Counted from the first letter of the stretch, positions 1-10,729 are shown. The stretch is 64,000 nucleotides of DNA from Coix lacryma-jobi var. lacryma-jobi (GCA_009763385.1 VDCT01000806.1:1-64000), one strand, 5' to 3'. Notes: a model not told the origin generated them from the sequence alone. A program made the numbers and translations.

Positions 1-1
1 T

Positions 2-2092
2 TTGGTTTCCGGCTCTTCCTCTAACCTCTCAGCTGGCTTTGCTCTTTCTTGTCTCTTTTCTGTTACAGAGGACCAGCTCGAGACGTTGGGAGACGACGAG
101 TTGGCTTTGCTTGCCAACCGGTTCTCGCGGTTCCACAACAACCGCATGAACCGCCGTCGTGAAGGAGGACGCACGGGATGCTACGAGTGCGGCGACCCCG
201 ACCACTACATCGCCAACTGCCCCAAGAAGAACAAGCACTCGGGGAAGGGCGATCAAGGGCGCAAGCGCGACTCCAAGTACAAGGAGAAGCACGTTCCCCC
301 TAGGCACAAGAAGCGGGGCGGCTTCGACAAGGAGTACATCAAGAAGAAGTACTTGGAGAAGCAACAAGCCGAGCAGCGTGCTTTCTTTGCCACGCTCAGC
401 GACGTCGACGGCTCGGATGACGACTCCGCTGATTCCAGTGAGGACGAGTCCGTGAAGAAGAAGCTGGAGGACAAGTTCAACGGCTTGTGCTTCTTCGCCG
501 GCGACGGAGGCCTGTGCACCATGGCGCTCGGAGATGAGGTCGGAGGCGAGCTGGAGCACACGCCTCGGAACGACGACGACGACGACACCTCCCAGGTATC
601 TCTCACCTACGACGAGCTTTCCTCCGAGGTAGAGAAGTTGACCGCTGCCTTGATTAGCCAAGACAAGTTGCTTAGGCGCGCAGCTAGAGAGCGCAAGGAG
701 TTCAGGCAGAAATGGGAGGACACGGTGAAAGAGCTTGAGTTCGCTCGTTCCACCGTGGTTGTGTCAGAGGAGTTGGAGTGCGAGAGTTGCGCCGCGCACA
801 TGACAGATCTTCTCACTCTGAGGAGTAAGCATGCTGCGCTGGTAGATGAGGTGGATGAGCTCCGAGCTAGACCGCAGCTGTTGGGTGCATGCAAGACTTG
901 TCCTGTCTTGCAATCTGAGTTGGCAGAGAAGAATGCCAAGCTTGAGTCCTTAGAGAAGGCCAGCTCAGATAGCACTTGTGTCATGAGGTGTGTTTTGTGT
1001 GAGGGCCTGGAGATGGAGATTGCCAATGTGAAGCATGGCAAGATGCAAACCGAGGAAGAAAACACATACCTTCGGTCCATCTTGTCATGGGTCTCCAGTA
1101 GTGAGCCACAGCTCGGGATGATGATCTCCCAATTCAAGCGAGCTGTTGGTGCCCCTGGTGTAGGTCTTGCTCAGAGTGTTGATCTCTCAGCTTTTGGGAA
1201 GATTGGAGAGTGTAGTGGTCTGAACCCATGTGAGAAGCCCAACTCCACCACTACTCCCAAACTTGCCAAGCTTCCACTCAAAGAGTCAGCCAAGCCTATC
1301 ACCAAAGATGGTATGGTTGAGGAACCCTCTAGAGCTCCTCCCAAGAACCCAGTTTGGGCACCCAAGCCAAACCACCTCAAGAACAAGCTTGATGCTATGC
1401 CACCCATCCGAGAGGAGTTGCCACAGAAGGGCAAGGGCAGGTGAACCATACCCACATCCCTGCAAACCAACAACCCCCTTTGCGCGCGGTGAGGTTTCAG
1501 TGTGACTTTTGTGGGCGGGATGGTCACCTGAGTGAGTTCTGCTTTAGGCGCAAGAGAGAGGCGCGCCGTGCTAGGGAGATGCAGAACCCGGACATGTTTC
1601 ACCCAGCTCGTGGTGGACATGCTCCGAAGCCTCAGGGGAGAGCTGCTAAGTCTGGAGGGAAGCGTACCCAGCCTAGGCAGCAGGAGAGAGCCCCTAGGAG
1701 GGAGACTAGGCCTAGAGGTGGAGCACCTCAGTTTGTTAGGTCTAGGCAGGAGAGAGCTCCGAGGAGAGACGCTAGGCCTGGAGGTGCAGTTGCCCAGGCT
1801 CCTAGGCGTAGGCCTCGTAGAGAGCGTGCCCGGCGGGGACCTGCAGCTGCAGGTTTTGGACCCCGTGGCGGAGGCTTAGTTGAGCGCCTTTCCCCACCGC
1901 AGTTTGGGTATTGCGGTGAGCGCTTCTTCCCGAGCGGACCACGTCTTCCTGTGCGTGGTGATCGCTATCCCCCTTAGACAGGATGGTTTTTCTGCTAACC
2001 GTTTTTTTGAGCAGCCGGCCCAACACTGGTATTACCCTTATTTCACTAACCCCAGTGTTGGACCGTATGCTCACCCTATGTCTTTTTATTGA
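2..2092 (+). pseudogene. C1 Gag, N-terminally truncated by the window and frameshifted
   Basis: Structural capsid/nucleocapsid protein of a copia element. A first open segment (2-1444) has a CCHC zinc knuckle starting CYECGDPDH near residue 60, a K/R-rich stretch, an acidic D/S/E patch, and a predicted coiled coil of about 200 residues carrying three CxxC pairs (CESC, CKTC, CVLC). Two extra bases near 1435 shift the frame; the next segment (1441-1977) holds a second zinc knuckle, CDFCGRDGH, and an R/G-rich RNA-binding-like tail. A further slip near 1965 moves the end into the frame stopping with TGA at 2090-2092. The UBN2-type N-terminal domain seen in C4 and C5 is outside the window. Confidence 0.85.
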
Positions 2093-2097
2093 TGTAG
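2090..2097 (+). other. C1 gag-pol junction: overlapping TGATG followed by TAG
   Basis: The Gag stop TGA overlaps an ATG by one base, and that ATG is in the pol frame (-1 relative to Gag). In C4 (17678-17682) the pol frame is open from this ATG; in C1 and C5 (56766-56773) the next codon is TAG. The arrangement suggests termination-coupled reinitiation or a recoding event, but the sequence alone does not show which. Confidence 0.5.
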
Positions 2098-5000
2098 GTA
2101 GAGCGGTTGGAGGACATTTGGTTGGTGGATTCCGGTTGCTCGAGGCACATGACCGGAAACGCCAAATGGTTCTCCAGCCATAGTCCGGTCGCCGGAAAGG
2201 AGTATATCACCTTCGGCGACAAAGGTAGAGGTAAGGTGTTGTCAGTTGGCTCGGTGCGGGTTAATGAGCATTTTGTGTTGCGCAATGTTGCTCTTGTTAC
2301 TAATCTGCATTTTAACTTGCTTTCTGTTTCGCAACTTTTTGATGAGGGCTATGAGATTCGGTTTAAACCGAACCTTAGTCGCATCTTAGATCCTCAGGGC
2401 GATCTTGTATGTCTGATTTCGCCCTTTGGGAAAGTCTTTCGTGCGAATTTTTCGGAGTCGTTTGGATCTTCTCGCTGTCTTTTGGCTAGTCCTTCTTCTT
2501 CCGATCTTTGGAAGTGGCATAGGAGGCTCGGTCACTTAAGCTTCGACTTGCTTGCAAGACTTAGCTCACTTGGCCTAATCCGAGGATTGCCCAAGCTTTC
2601 GATGGAGAAGGATCTAGTTTGCCATTCTTGCAGACATGGGAAGATGGTTGCCGCTCCCCACCATCCGGTGACTAAGGTCATGACTTCACACCCCGGAGAG
2701 CTTTTACATATGGACCTTGTTGGTCCAGCTCGGGTGAGCTCGGTTGGTGGCAAGTGGTATGTTTTGGTTGTTGTTGACGACTTTTCGAGATATTCGTGGG
2801 TCTTCTTTTTAGCTGAGAAGACCGAGACTTTCTCTTTTGTTCGCAATCTGATTTTGCGTCTTCAGAACGAGTTCCCTTTGAACTCGATGCGAGCTATTAG
2901 GAGTGATAATGGTTCCGAATTCAAAAATTCAGATTTTGAGAAGTTTTGTAACCGCCTTGGTTTGGAGCATCAGTTTCTTCTCCCTACACACCGCCCCAAA
3001 ATGGTGTTGTAGAGAGGAAGAATCGGACCCTTGTTGAGATGGCCAGGACGATGCTCGATGAGCATAGGACTCCTAGGCGCTTTTGGGCCGAAGCTATGAA
3101 CACTGCATGCTACATTTCGAATCGCATTTTTCTGAGAGCGTTTTTGAAGAAGACCTCTTATGAGTTGCGTTTTGGTCGCCAGCCCAAGGTGAGTTATTTT
3201 AGAGTCTTTGGTTGCCACTGTTTTATATTGAAAAAGGGCAACCTGGACAAGTTTGAGTCTCGCTCTTCTGACGGTGTGTTTTTGGGTTATGGCTCTCACA
3301 CTCGAGCTTATCGTGTACTTAACCTTGACACTAACCGAGTCATGGAGACATCAGATGTCACCTTCGACGAGACTCTTGTTTGTCCCTCTCTCGTTTTGAG
3401 CGTGCAGGTGATCATGAGGTTGGCGAGCCTCTTTTCGATGAGGAGGATGAGGGTGCTGAAGGTATAGATGATCCAGCACCCCCTCCACCTGCCATGCCGC
3501 AAGGAGCGGCCTCGACGACGACTCACGGCCCCGACACCTCTTCTTCTTGGGGGCCGTGGGATCTTCCACCTCGCGCGGTACCTTTTGTACCCGGGGTGGA
3601 ACCAGCTGCTGTTGAGGGGGAGGTTACTTCTTCCCGGAGGCGCCACGACATATCCAGCACCGGCACCCTCCTCAGCAGATGATCGGCGACATCGACGAGC
3701 GAGTTACTCGCTCCAGGTCACAGCACATCTCTCACTTCGCTCACTCTGCTTTTGTTGCTAATTTTGAGCCCCGAGATGTTGGACACGCATTGACGGATCC
3801 AGATTGGGTCAATGCCATGCATGAGGAGTTAGAGAATTTTGAGCGAAATCGGGTTTGGGTTCTAGTTCCACCTCCACCTGACTGTAAGCCTATTGGGACA
3901 AAATGGGTATTTAAAACAAGCAAGGAGAGGATGGCCATGTTGTGAGAAACAAGGCCCGGCTTGTAGCGAAAGGCTATAGTCAGAAAGAGGGAATAGATTA
4001 TGAGGAGACCTTCGCTCCTGTAGCACGTTTGGAGGCTATTAGGATACTCTTGGCTTATGCTGCATCCAGGGGTTTCAAACTTTTTCAAATGGATGTCAAG
4101 AGTGCCTTCTTAAACGGCTACATAGAGGAGGAGGTTTATGTTGAGCAACCCCCCGGTTTTGAAAATCCCAAGTTTCCAAACCATGTTTTTAAACTTCACA
4201 AAGCTTTGTATGGTTTGAAACAAGCCCCTAGAGCCTGGTACGATAGATTGAAAACTTTTTTGCTAGCCAAGGGTTTAAAATGGGATGTGTAGACAAGACG
4301 CTCTTTCTCCTCCGGCAAGGCAAAGACACACTCTTGGTCCAAATTTACGTGGATGATATCATTTTCGGTGGTTCTTCTCACGCTTTGGTTGCCAAGTTTG
4401 CAGATACTATGAGCAGGGAGTTCGAGATGAGCATGATGGGCGAGCTGACATTCTTTCTCGGGTTGGGTGCAAATCAAGCAATCCCGAGAGGGGACGTTTG
4501 TGCACCAGGGCAAGTACACGAAGGACTTGCTGAAGCGGTTCGATATGGGTGAGGCCAAGCCTCTTCCAACACCCATGTCGACGACGACTGCCCTGGATGC
4601 GGATGTGGACGGCGAAGCAGTGGACCAGAAGGAGTACCGCAGTATGATCGGGTCGCTCCTCTACCTGACGGCAACACGGCCGGACATTCAGTTCGCCGTG
4701 TGCCTGTGCGCGCGTTTTCAGGCGTCGCCGCGCACTTCTCACCGTCAGGCGGTGAAGCGCATCTTCAGGTACCTTCGTTTCACGCCTGAATTCGGGATTT
4801 GGTATTCTGCTTCCTCCACTCTCTCGCTTTGTGGCTATTCCGATGCTGATTTTGCTGGTTGTCGCATTGAGCGCAAGTCCACTTCTGGGACTTGCCAGTT
4901 TATTGGATCTTCTCTTGTGTCGTGGTCTTCTCGCAAGCAGTCTAGTGTTGCTCAGTCTACCACGGAGGCTGAATATGTTGCTGCAGCTAGCTGCTGTTCC

Positions 5001-5294
5001 CAGTTACTCTGGATGATGGCCACTCTGCGTGATTTTGGTTTGAGCTTTACTCGAGTTCCCTTGCTTTGTGACAGCACGAGTGCCATTAGCGTTGCTAAGA
5101 ACCCCGTGCTTCACTCGAAAACCAAACACATTGATGTGCGCTTTCATTTCTTGCGAGACCACCAGGAGAAGGGTGATATCGACCTTCGCCATGTCGATAC
5201 TCATCACCAATTGGCTGATATTTTCACCAAGCCTTTAGACGAATCAACCTTTAATAGGTTGAGGGGTGAGCTTGGTGTGTGTTTCCCCTTTTAG
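2092..5294 (+). pseudogene. C1 Pol polyprotein (protease-integrase-RT-RNase H), frameshifted
   Basis: Polyprotein for copia replication. Domains in order: aspartic protease (LVDSGCSRHMTG, about 2120-2150); GAG-pre-integrase zinc domain (HRRLGHLSFDL and CHSC, about 2515-2640); integrase core with catalytic D in HMDLVGP, D in RSDNG and E in VERKNRT; a Pro/Ser-rich linker (3380-3700); reverse transcriptase with QMDVKSAFLNG, YGLKQAPRAWYD and YVDDIIFG (3790-4450); RNase H with GYSDADFAG, STTEAEYVA and CDSTSAISVA (4840-5230). Frameshifts lie near 3000, 3440, 3680, 3940, 4280 and 4465. Catalytic motifs persist, suggesting fairly recent decay. It ends in TAG at 5292-5294. Confidence 0.9.
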
Positions 5295-6484
5295 ATGAGG
5301 GAAGCATTTTGAGATGTACAGATTGACTCTTTTATTTTGAGGCTCTTTTCTTTTGAGTTTCTTGAGTCTTTCCAATTGGTATCTTCTTTCCTTCAGTTTT
5401 GTGTCGGGCATACGCATTTACATTCTGAGCTTCATGTCTATATTCACTAGAATGTAATTATGCTCTTGTTAGTATTGCTCCGATGCTTATGATGATGCTT
5501 GTAGCTTATGCTCTTTCTGATCACTGTTACATGTTATGAGCGAGCTATTTTTGGAATGGTGAATTATGCCTAATGTATATAAATCTGAAAATGTTCACCA
5601 TTGAGATATGCAACTAGCATGTGTAGGGTGTGTTGAGTCCATTCCTGCTTTTCATATATGCTAGGTTGCTATGTCTCTAGTTCTGAGTCATTCACTTGCT
5701 TGGTTGTTCATAACTTGCTTAAAATCTGAACCAAGTATTGTTGAATCGAAAAGATCGAGATGGGATTGCTTGTCAACACCTCATGGTATTGAGACTGTTT
5801 CTCATTGCACTTTGAGTTAAACTTGAGCCATGTAGTGTATGACCGAAACCGTTGCTTTAAGCTTCTGATTGCTTCGGCATAGGCTTCGCACGGTTGAAAA
5901 GTTAGGCAATGACAAGCTTTCAACCTCTCGCAATCACATGCTAAAAATGATCTTGTGAATTCTTTTACCGCTGCAACTCCGATATGATTTTGAAATCACA
6001 AGTATATGCTTCATTCCTATGCATGATGATTGAACTTTGCTAGGGGTAGTTCACCTGGTATATATGCTTAGCACTTGTTTGGATTCCTTCTATACATGTC
6101 TAGTGCTATTTTGGTGGTGACTATCCTTTTGGCTTAACACTGCTCACATGCTCATATGCTTCATATTTCGTATAGGTGATCAGTTTGAGCCTTTGCTATT
6201 TGAGTGCTTAATTGAGATGTTGGAGCTATACTGATTAGAGCATCTTTGCACTCTTTTGACTATATACTTGAAGCTCCTAACTTGCATTTTGACTTCATAT
6301 GCATTTTGGAAGGAGATCTTGTGGTCAGGGGAGTTTATGTGAAGGGAGTTGCTTCTCCGATACCTTTGGCCTTGATAAGTGCATTTTCAACTAGGGGGAG
6401 AAATTTATGCAAATCATATGCTCCTGTGTTGATCAACTAAGGGGAGATTCATTAGTCCTAGTTGCTTGCATTTGTCGAGGGGGA

Positions 6485-6830
6485 GTTTGCTAGTTGTGTT
6501 GAGCCGTTGCCTCTGTCTTGAGGGACTAGCAAACGTTCCTAGCTTTTCATGAGCTTTCATAAGCTTTATCTTTTGGCTTTCAATTGGTATCGTCTGGTGT
6601 GCTTTCCCATTTGGTTTGGGTTGATTTCCAATTGGTTCGGAGTGATTTTCTTGCTAGTTGTGTTGAGCCTCTGTGCCTCTATCTTGAGGGACTAGCATTT
6701 TGCTTCTGTTGTCCTCCGATCTTCAATTGGTATCTGCTAGCGGTGTTGAGCCTGTTCTACCTCTTCTTGAGGGCTAGCTTTGCTTTGCTTGGTTGCGTCG
6801 AGCCGTTGCCCATGTCTTTGGGGACCAAGT
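6485..6830 (+). repeat. C1 3'-UTR hairpin array (four units)
   Basis: Four diverged units share a core reading roughly TTGAGCC...TCTTGAGGG or CGAGCCGTTGCC...TTTGGGG, flanked by complementary arms. Arms: GTTTGCTAGT (6485-6494) with ACTAGCAAAC (6535-6544); TGCTAGT (6652) with ACTAGCA (6691); GCTAGC (6736) with GCTAGC (6773); CTTGGT (6788) with ACCAAG (6824). The arms change together between units while the core stays similar. Confidence 0.7.
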
Positions 6831-6964
6831 TTTCGCTTCATCCACTTGACCTTCTTTGGCTTTTGTTAGGCTTTTGGGTCATTTGGTTGGGTTTTCTCTT
6901 CCCACTCCTTCCTACCTCCTTCTTCTTATTCATGATTTGTTGTGGAGTTGACAATGCACTCATC

Positions 6965-6975
6965 AAGGGGGAGAT
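6965..6975 (+). promoter_or_regulatory. C1 polypurine tract
   Basis: AAGGGGGAGAT directly abuts the 3' LTR start at 6976. It is the plus-strand DNA primer site for reverse transcription. Equivalent tracts precede the 3' LTRs of C4 and C3. Confidence 0.8.
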
Positions 6976-7381
6976 TGCGGATACATGGGTGTATGCCGAG
7001 TCTCTGTGTGATGAGTGATTGTCAACGGAGATGATGCGCATGTTCTTTGGCTTGTGTTGTGCAGGTGTCGAGCACGGAGACAGTGATCGATGGCAGGTGA
7101 AGGTCAAGTTGCGACGTGTCGTGCCGACGGACCGGGCGCGATGAAGGATGGGCGTGCCGTGCGGCGGACGTGCCATGCCGATGTATCGGACGGTGAAGGG
7201 CGGACGTGGACTTGGACTGATGGACTGGAGGCCGGAGGATCAGCTGTGGTGGCTGGCAGCCTGCGACAGCGACAAGCGGAGAAGTGCGATCATGTCGTGT
7301 GAAGGGGTGCACAGGCGGTGCATCCCCTCTACGACGCCGGTTTGTTGGTAGAGCCCGGGAAAAACCAACGGTGGACGGTTT

Positions 7382-7630
7382 CGGTTTGGGCCTCAAAACC
7401 TGGGTGCTGGGTTCCAGGTTGAGCCACAAACCTGGGCGCGACGGTTTCCAGGTTGAGCCTCAAAACCTGGGCGTGGGCCGGTTTCCGAGTTTGGGCCTCA
7501 AAACTCGGGCGCGGACGGTTTCCGAGTTTGGCCACAAAACTCGGGCTGGAGGCTGGTTTCCCGGTTTGGGCCTCAAAACCGGGGGCTGATGGAAAAGGCT
7601 GGTTTCCCGGTTTGGGCCACAAAACCGGGG
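7382..7630 (+). repeat. C1 U3 tandem hairpin array (seven units)
   Basis: Seven units of about 32-46 bp, each an inverted repeat around a constant loop close to GGGCCTCA or GGGCCACA. Stems include CCAGGTT/AACCTGG (7413, 7448), CCGAGTTT/AAACTCGG (7485, 7522) and CCCGGTTT/AAACCGGG (7560, 7606). Different stems remain self-complementary. The array lies about 190 bp upstream of the TATA box, so in U3. Confidence 0.8.
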
Positions 7631-7818
7631 GTGCAGAGTGGTGGCGGCACGTGGCGGCGATCTGAAGGTTGCGTGGAGGCGACGCGGAAGACCGTGCGGG
7701 CGTGGCCGTCGGATCTACCTACCACCAGCGGGTGGACCAGATTAGCCTTAGGGTTTTCCTGGCCCGCTCTGTAATTAGAGTAGAGAGGGGTAGAGTAGGA
7801 AATAGACTTAGGCTAGGT

Positions 7819-7827
7819 TATAAGTAG
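7819..7827 (+). promoter_or_regulatory. TATA box of C1 LTR
   Basis: TATAAGTAG at the position occupied by TATAAATA in the C4 LTRs, followed by a pyrimidine-rich CCTCC stretch typical of an LTR transcription start. It separates U3 (with the hairpin array) from R/U5 (with the CGGAC cassette). Confidence 0.6.
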
Positions 7828-8408
7828 TCCAGGGAGACACCCTCCTCCCTATCTCAGTTAGTTGCTTTGGCTTCCTGCTCTCCCATTCCCTGCTTTAGCT
7901 AGTTGAGATCCGCAGAGAGACTCCGCTCTGTGTACTATTGATTCAAGGAAATGAGGCCGTATCCTCATCTTTCCTGAACAGACCCGAGCCGTGCACTGTG
8001 CCCGTCGATCTGTGCGTTTGCGTTTTCGCTGTGTAGAGCACTGTGTTCGTTGCTTTTTGGCTCTGCTCGTTCTTCTCCTTCGATCGATCTCTCTTTTCTG
8101 AGTGTCTTTGCGAAATCCGTTTGAATCAGTTTGTTCGTATCATTGAGGAGGTCATTTCGACCAAAGGAATTCATCTAACTCCTCATGATCGAATAGATCG
8201 GGACGATTTCGTTTTCGTGGCACTTTTTCGTTCATCCACTTTCCCTTTTTGATTTCCCTGCATTCTTGGTTATTCTGAGAAGATGATTTCTTGGGGATAG
8301 TCTCCTAACTACCCTGTGATCTTCTTCTCCAAGTTTGGAAACTTGGGATTGTGATTTGAACGAGTTTTGGAGGGATTTGTTCTGCCGGAATTTCAGTACA
8401 GTTCGGGG

Positions 8409-9060
8409 TGACCGGACGCTCTGCGTACTGGTCGGACGCATGCCCCAAGGGTCCGGTCCGTGAGCTCGGCGCCAAGCTTTCTGCGTACTGACCAGACGCT
8501 CACGACCGGACGCTCTGTACGCGTTACAACCGGACGCTTTGCTTGCACTGTTCCTGGCTTTGTTGGTTGTGAACGGACGCTCAGTGAACGACCGGACGCT
8601 TGTGCCTCGTGCGTCCGGTCCAACTCAGAGAGCTCCCAGATCGAGTTTTTGGTGACAGGATGCGTCCGCTGCCAGCTGATCGGACGCTGGTTTGAGTCCG
8701 GTCGAGCCGTCTCGCGCAGCAACCCTCGAGCACTCCGAGGCATTCCCTCGGGCCTCGGGCGAATCGCTGCAGATCCTCGAGCGAGCGAAGGCATAGACCC
8801 TCGAGGAGGCCGAGGCCTTTCCGTGAGCCTCGATCTCGACCCTCGCTTCGAGCCTCGACCCCTACTTCGACCCTTGACCCTCGGCCTCGACCCCCTCGCC
8901 CTCGACCTTTACTCTCGGCTTCGACTCTCGGCTCGAGCCTCTGCCTCGGGCGAGTCGGAGATTTCGCCAAGGCTTTCCCGAGAGCCTCGGGCGTATCGGC
9001 CTCTCGGGCGAATCGGTCTTGTTCTGGTCTCTGCCTCGGGCGAATCGGTTTTTGCCGTCT
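8409..9060 (+). repeat. C1 CCGGACGC cassette and CTCGAG/CTCGGGC repeat block
   Basis: 8409-8700 carries many copies of ACCGGACGCT and its complement GCGTCCGGT in both orientations. 8711-9060 is dominated by CCTCGAG, TCGACCC and CTCGGGCGAATCGG repeats. The second block is absent from the related C3 and C5 LTRs, so it is an expansion specific to this copy or subfamily. Both blocks are downstream of the TATA box. Confidence 0.7.
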
Positions 9061-9384
9061 CGGTGTTTGACCGGTCACGTCCGGTGCCTGTCGACCGAAC
9101 GTTCCAGTCAGTGCAGTCAGCTCGAGGTTTCGTCCGTATCTTTTGCGTTCGAGCTCCGATTTGAGATCCGCTTTTTGCATTGGCTTTCTAGAGTTGTATA
9201 GTGTCCCGCTGTGCTTCTTGGAGGCATCCACCCTACATCTAGGGTCGTGGACATTAACAATCTCTAGGGTTCGTTTTTTTTGGGGTTGATTCTTGGGACA
9301 GTGGCTCTAGTTTCCGAAAGGAAATTTTGAAGCTCCCATTCACCCCCCTCTGGTCGCTTTCGGGTAGCTTCTCGGTCCTTTTCA

Positions 9385-9630
9385 GGGAAACACCCCCATC
9401 TATCCACGTAAGTATCTCTATCTCTTCGTAAGTTTTTCATTCTATAAACAAATTCAAAACCAAAAAAAACATGTGAGCACATGAGGCTCACCCTAAAAAG
9501 AAAAGACAAAAATATGTGGGCACATGAAGGTCACCATTAATTAAAAAAGAGACAAAAATATATGGGCCACATGAAGGCTCAACGCATTTTAGGGAACCAG
9601 CTTGGGGGAGACGCACCCCCGTTATCCTCG
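9385..9630 (+). repeat. G1 internal modules: CACCCCC/GTAAGTATC and three tandem GTGAGCACATG units
   Basis: 9386-9415 reads from CACCCCC to ACGTAAGTATC, matching the complement of G2 30075-30100. At about 9468, 9515 and 9568 a unit with GTGAGCACATGAGGCTCAC or close variants recurs; the first can pair GTGAGC with GCTCAC. A second polypurine-like module, CAGCTTGGGGGAG then CACCCCC, lies at 9599-9626. C1 inserted at the first module. Confidence 0.6.
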
Positions 9631-10145
9631 CGATTCAGTATGTCTTTATTACTACTACTACATTATTAGTTTTATCTTAAAGTGTGTTTAGATTAATAAA
9701 ATAGTGTGTCAGTTTGTTTAAGAAGTTGATGACTAAAACCCCTCTCCCTAATCTTTTGTATGGAAATGATGAATAGTTGCTCTATCTAATTTCTTTCAAA
9801 TACCTATCCTTTAAAGCATGAGTTTCTCCTAATTAATAATGATTCTTAAAAAAAATGAAATTATATGGGTAGCAAATGCTTGATCCAGAGTCTAGGTAAT
9901 TGATAGATATGGCATGTGATGATTTGAGCTGCTATTATCTTGTTCTAAACAACACTAGAGTTCCGGAGATTTCTCATTATAAATATGACTAATAATGGCA
10001 TTGAGTTAAATTAAGCTTTGTTGACCCTATGAGAAGTCATCATGCTATTGAATTGAGATCACTTACACATTCCATCCATCTTCCGCATAAATGCTCATGA
10101 TTATCTATTGTTATCCTCTCAAAAGTTTGTTGGAAGCATGTGGCT

Positions 10146-10290
10146 ATTGAAAAAAAAGAAAAAAAAGAGAAAACAAAATCTAAGGAAATAAAAAGGGACA
10201 AGTGTCCGAAACCTCAAAAAGAAAGATCCCGAGAAAATAAAAAGGGACAAGTGTCCGGAACCTCGAAAAAAATGAATATCAGAAAAAATG
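10146..10290 (+). repeat. Purine-rich stretch with two AAAAAGGGACAAGTGTCC repeats
   Basis: Mostly A/G on the + strand. Two copies of a unit containing the short palindrome GGACAAGTGTCC (starting near 10196 and 10246). A related sequence on the other strand occurs in G2 near 29030. No coding function is apparent. Confidence 0.5.
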
Positions 10291-10729
10291 GGCATATGCT
10301 CGCCAGTAGAATTAGCCTGATAGCCATATGTCTCTAATAAGCAGAAGAGAGTGATATATTCAAAAGAGCATCCGCCTCCATTTTCCATACACATGCACTT
10401 CTCGACTCAATAGTGTGGTTGACTTTCTCTTTGGATCCTTTGTTTAATTTGGCAACATATGTTCTTAAACTTTTGAAAATTCATAAAAACTCCGGAATAA
10501 TGGTGAAGTGAAAGAGCTAGAGACATGGTGCTTGATTTGATTATTCTATCTTTCAATTACTCAAGATTCAAGGTAAAGTACTAAGCCCCGTGATGAATAA
10601 TATGATACTTTTTTCTATTTCATATGAGAACTTTTGTTTGAATACATGTGTACTTGTTGGAAGTGAAGATATTGCAGCAACTCTTGATCCATTGTTGAGA
10701 TTGGCTTTGCTCGGGACTAGCAAAGGTTT

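Larger units (their letters stand above)
5295..6975 (+). other. C1 3' untranslated region between pol and polypurine tract
   Basis: About 1.7 kb with no supportable coding region. It is alignable by eye with the equivalent parts of C4 (36337-38086) and C3 (41400-42975), for example around the shared GCATGTGTAGGGT and GCTTCTGATTGC blocks, so non-coding function or recent common descent has preserved it. SIRE-lineage elements often have an extra ORF here; I see none. The 3' portion carries the hairpin array at 6485-6830. Confidence 0.75.
1..9384 (+). mobile_element. C1: Ty1/copia retrotransposon, SIRE/Maximus-like, 5' end outside window
   Basis: What is visible runs, in order, through Gag, pol (protease, integrase, RT, RNase H), a 1.7-kb 3' untranslated region, a polypurine tract and a 3' LTR. 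The pol order and the YVDD reverse transcriptase mark it as Ty1/copia; the long Gag with a coiled coil and two zinc knuckles, and the long 3' region, fit the SIRE/Maximus lineage (Opie/Ji-like; lineage is my inference). The 5' LTR and Gag N-terminus lie left of the window. At 9384 it joins sequence of gypsy element G1, so C1 inserted into G1. Every reading frame is broken, so the copy is defective. Confidence 0.9.
6976..9384 (+). repeat. C1 3' LTR (about 2.4 kb)
   Basis: Starts TGCGGATACATGG immediately after the polypurine tract and ends TTTTCA at 9384, where G1 sequence begins. The start matches those of the C3 (42976) and C5 (52172) LTRs, so these three belong to one LTR family. It contains a U3 hairpin array, a TATA box, a CGGAC palindrome cassette and a CTCGAG-rich block found only in this copy, which explains its greater length than the C3 and C5 LTRs (about 1.9-2.0 kb). 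Confidence 0.85.

Noticed and set aside
29..661. Long minus-strand frames opposite C1 Gag (29-661, 607-1137)
   Set aside because: Shadows of the GC-rich Gag; no domain, and C4 and C5 have no matching conserved antisense frame.
7090..7351. Small + strand frames in the C1 LTR start
   Set aside because: Not open in the C3 or C5 LTRs at the same place.
7382..7630. CRISPR array
   Set aside because: Short spacing with self-complementary units, inside a eukaryotic LTR; no constant repeat with unique spacers and no cas genes.
8460..9164. 234-codon + strand frame in the C1 LTR
   Set aside because: It translates the CGGAC and CTCGAG repeats; R/S-rich composition, no domain, and absent from related LTRs.
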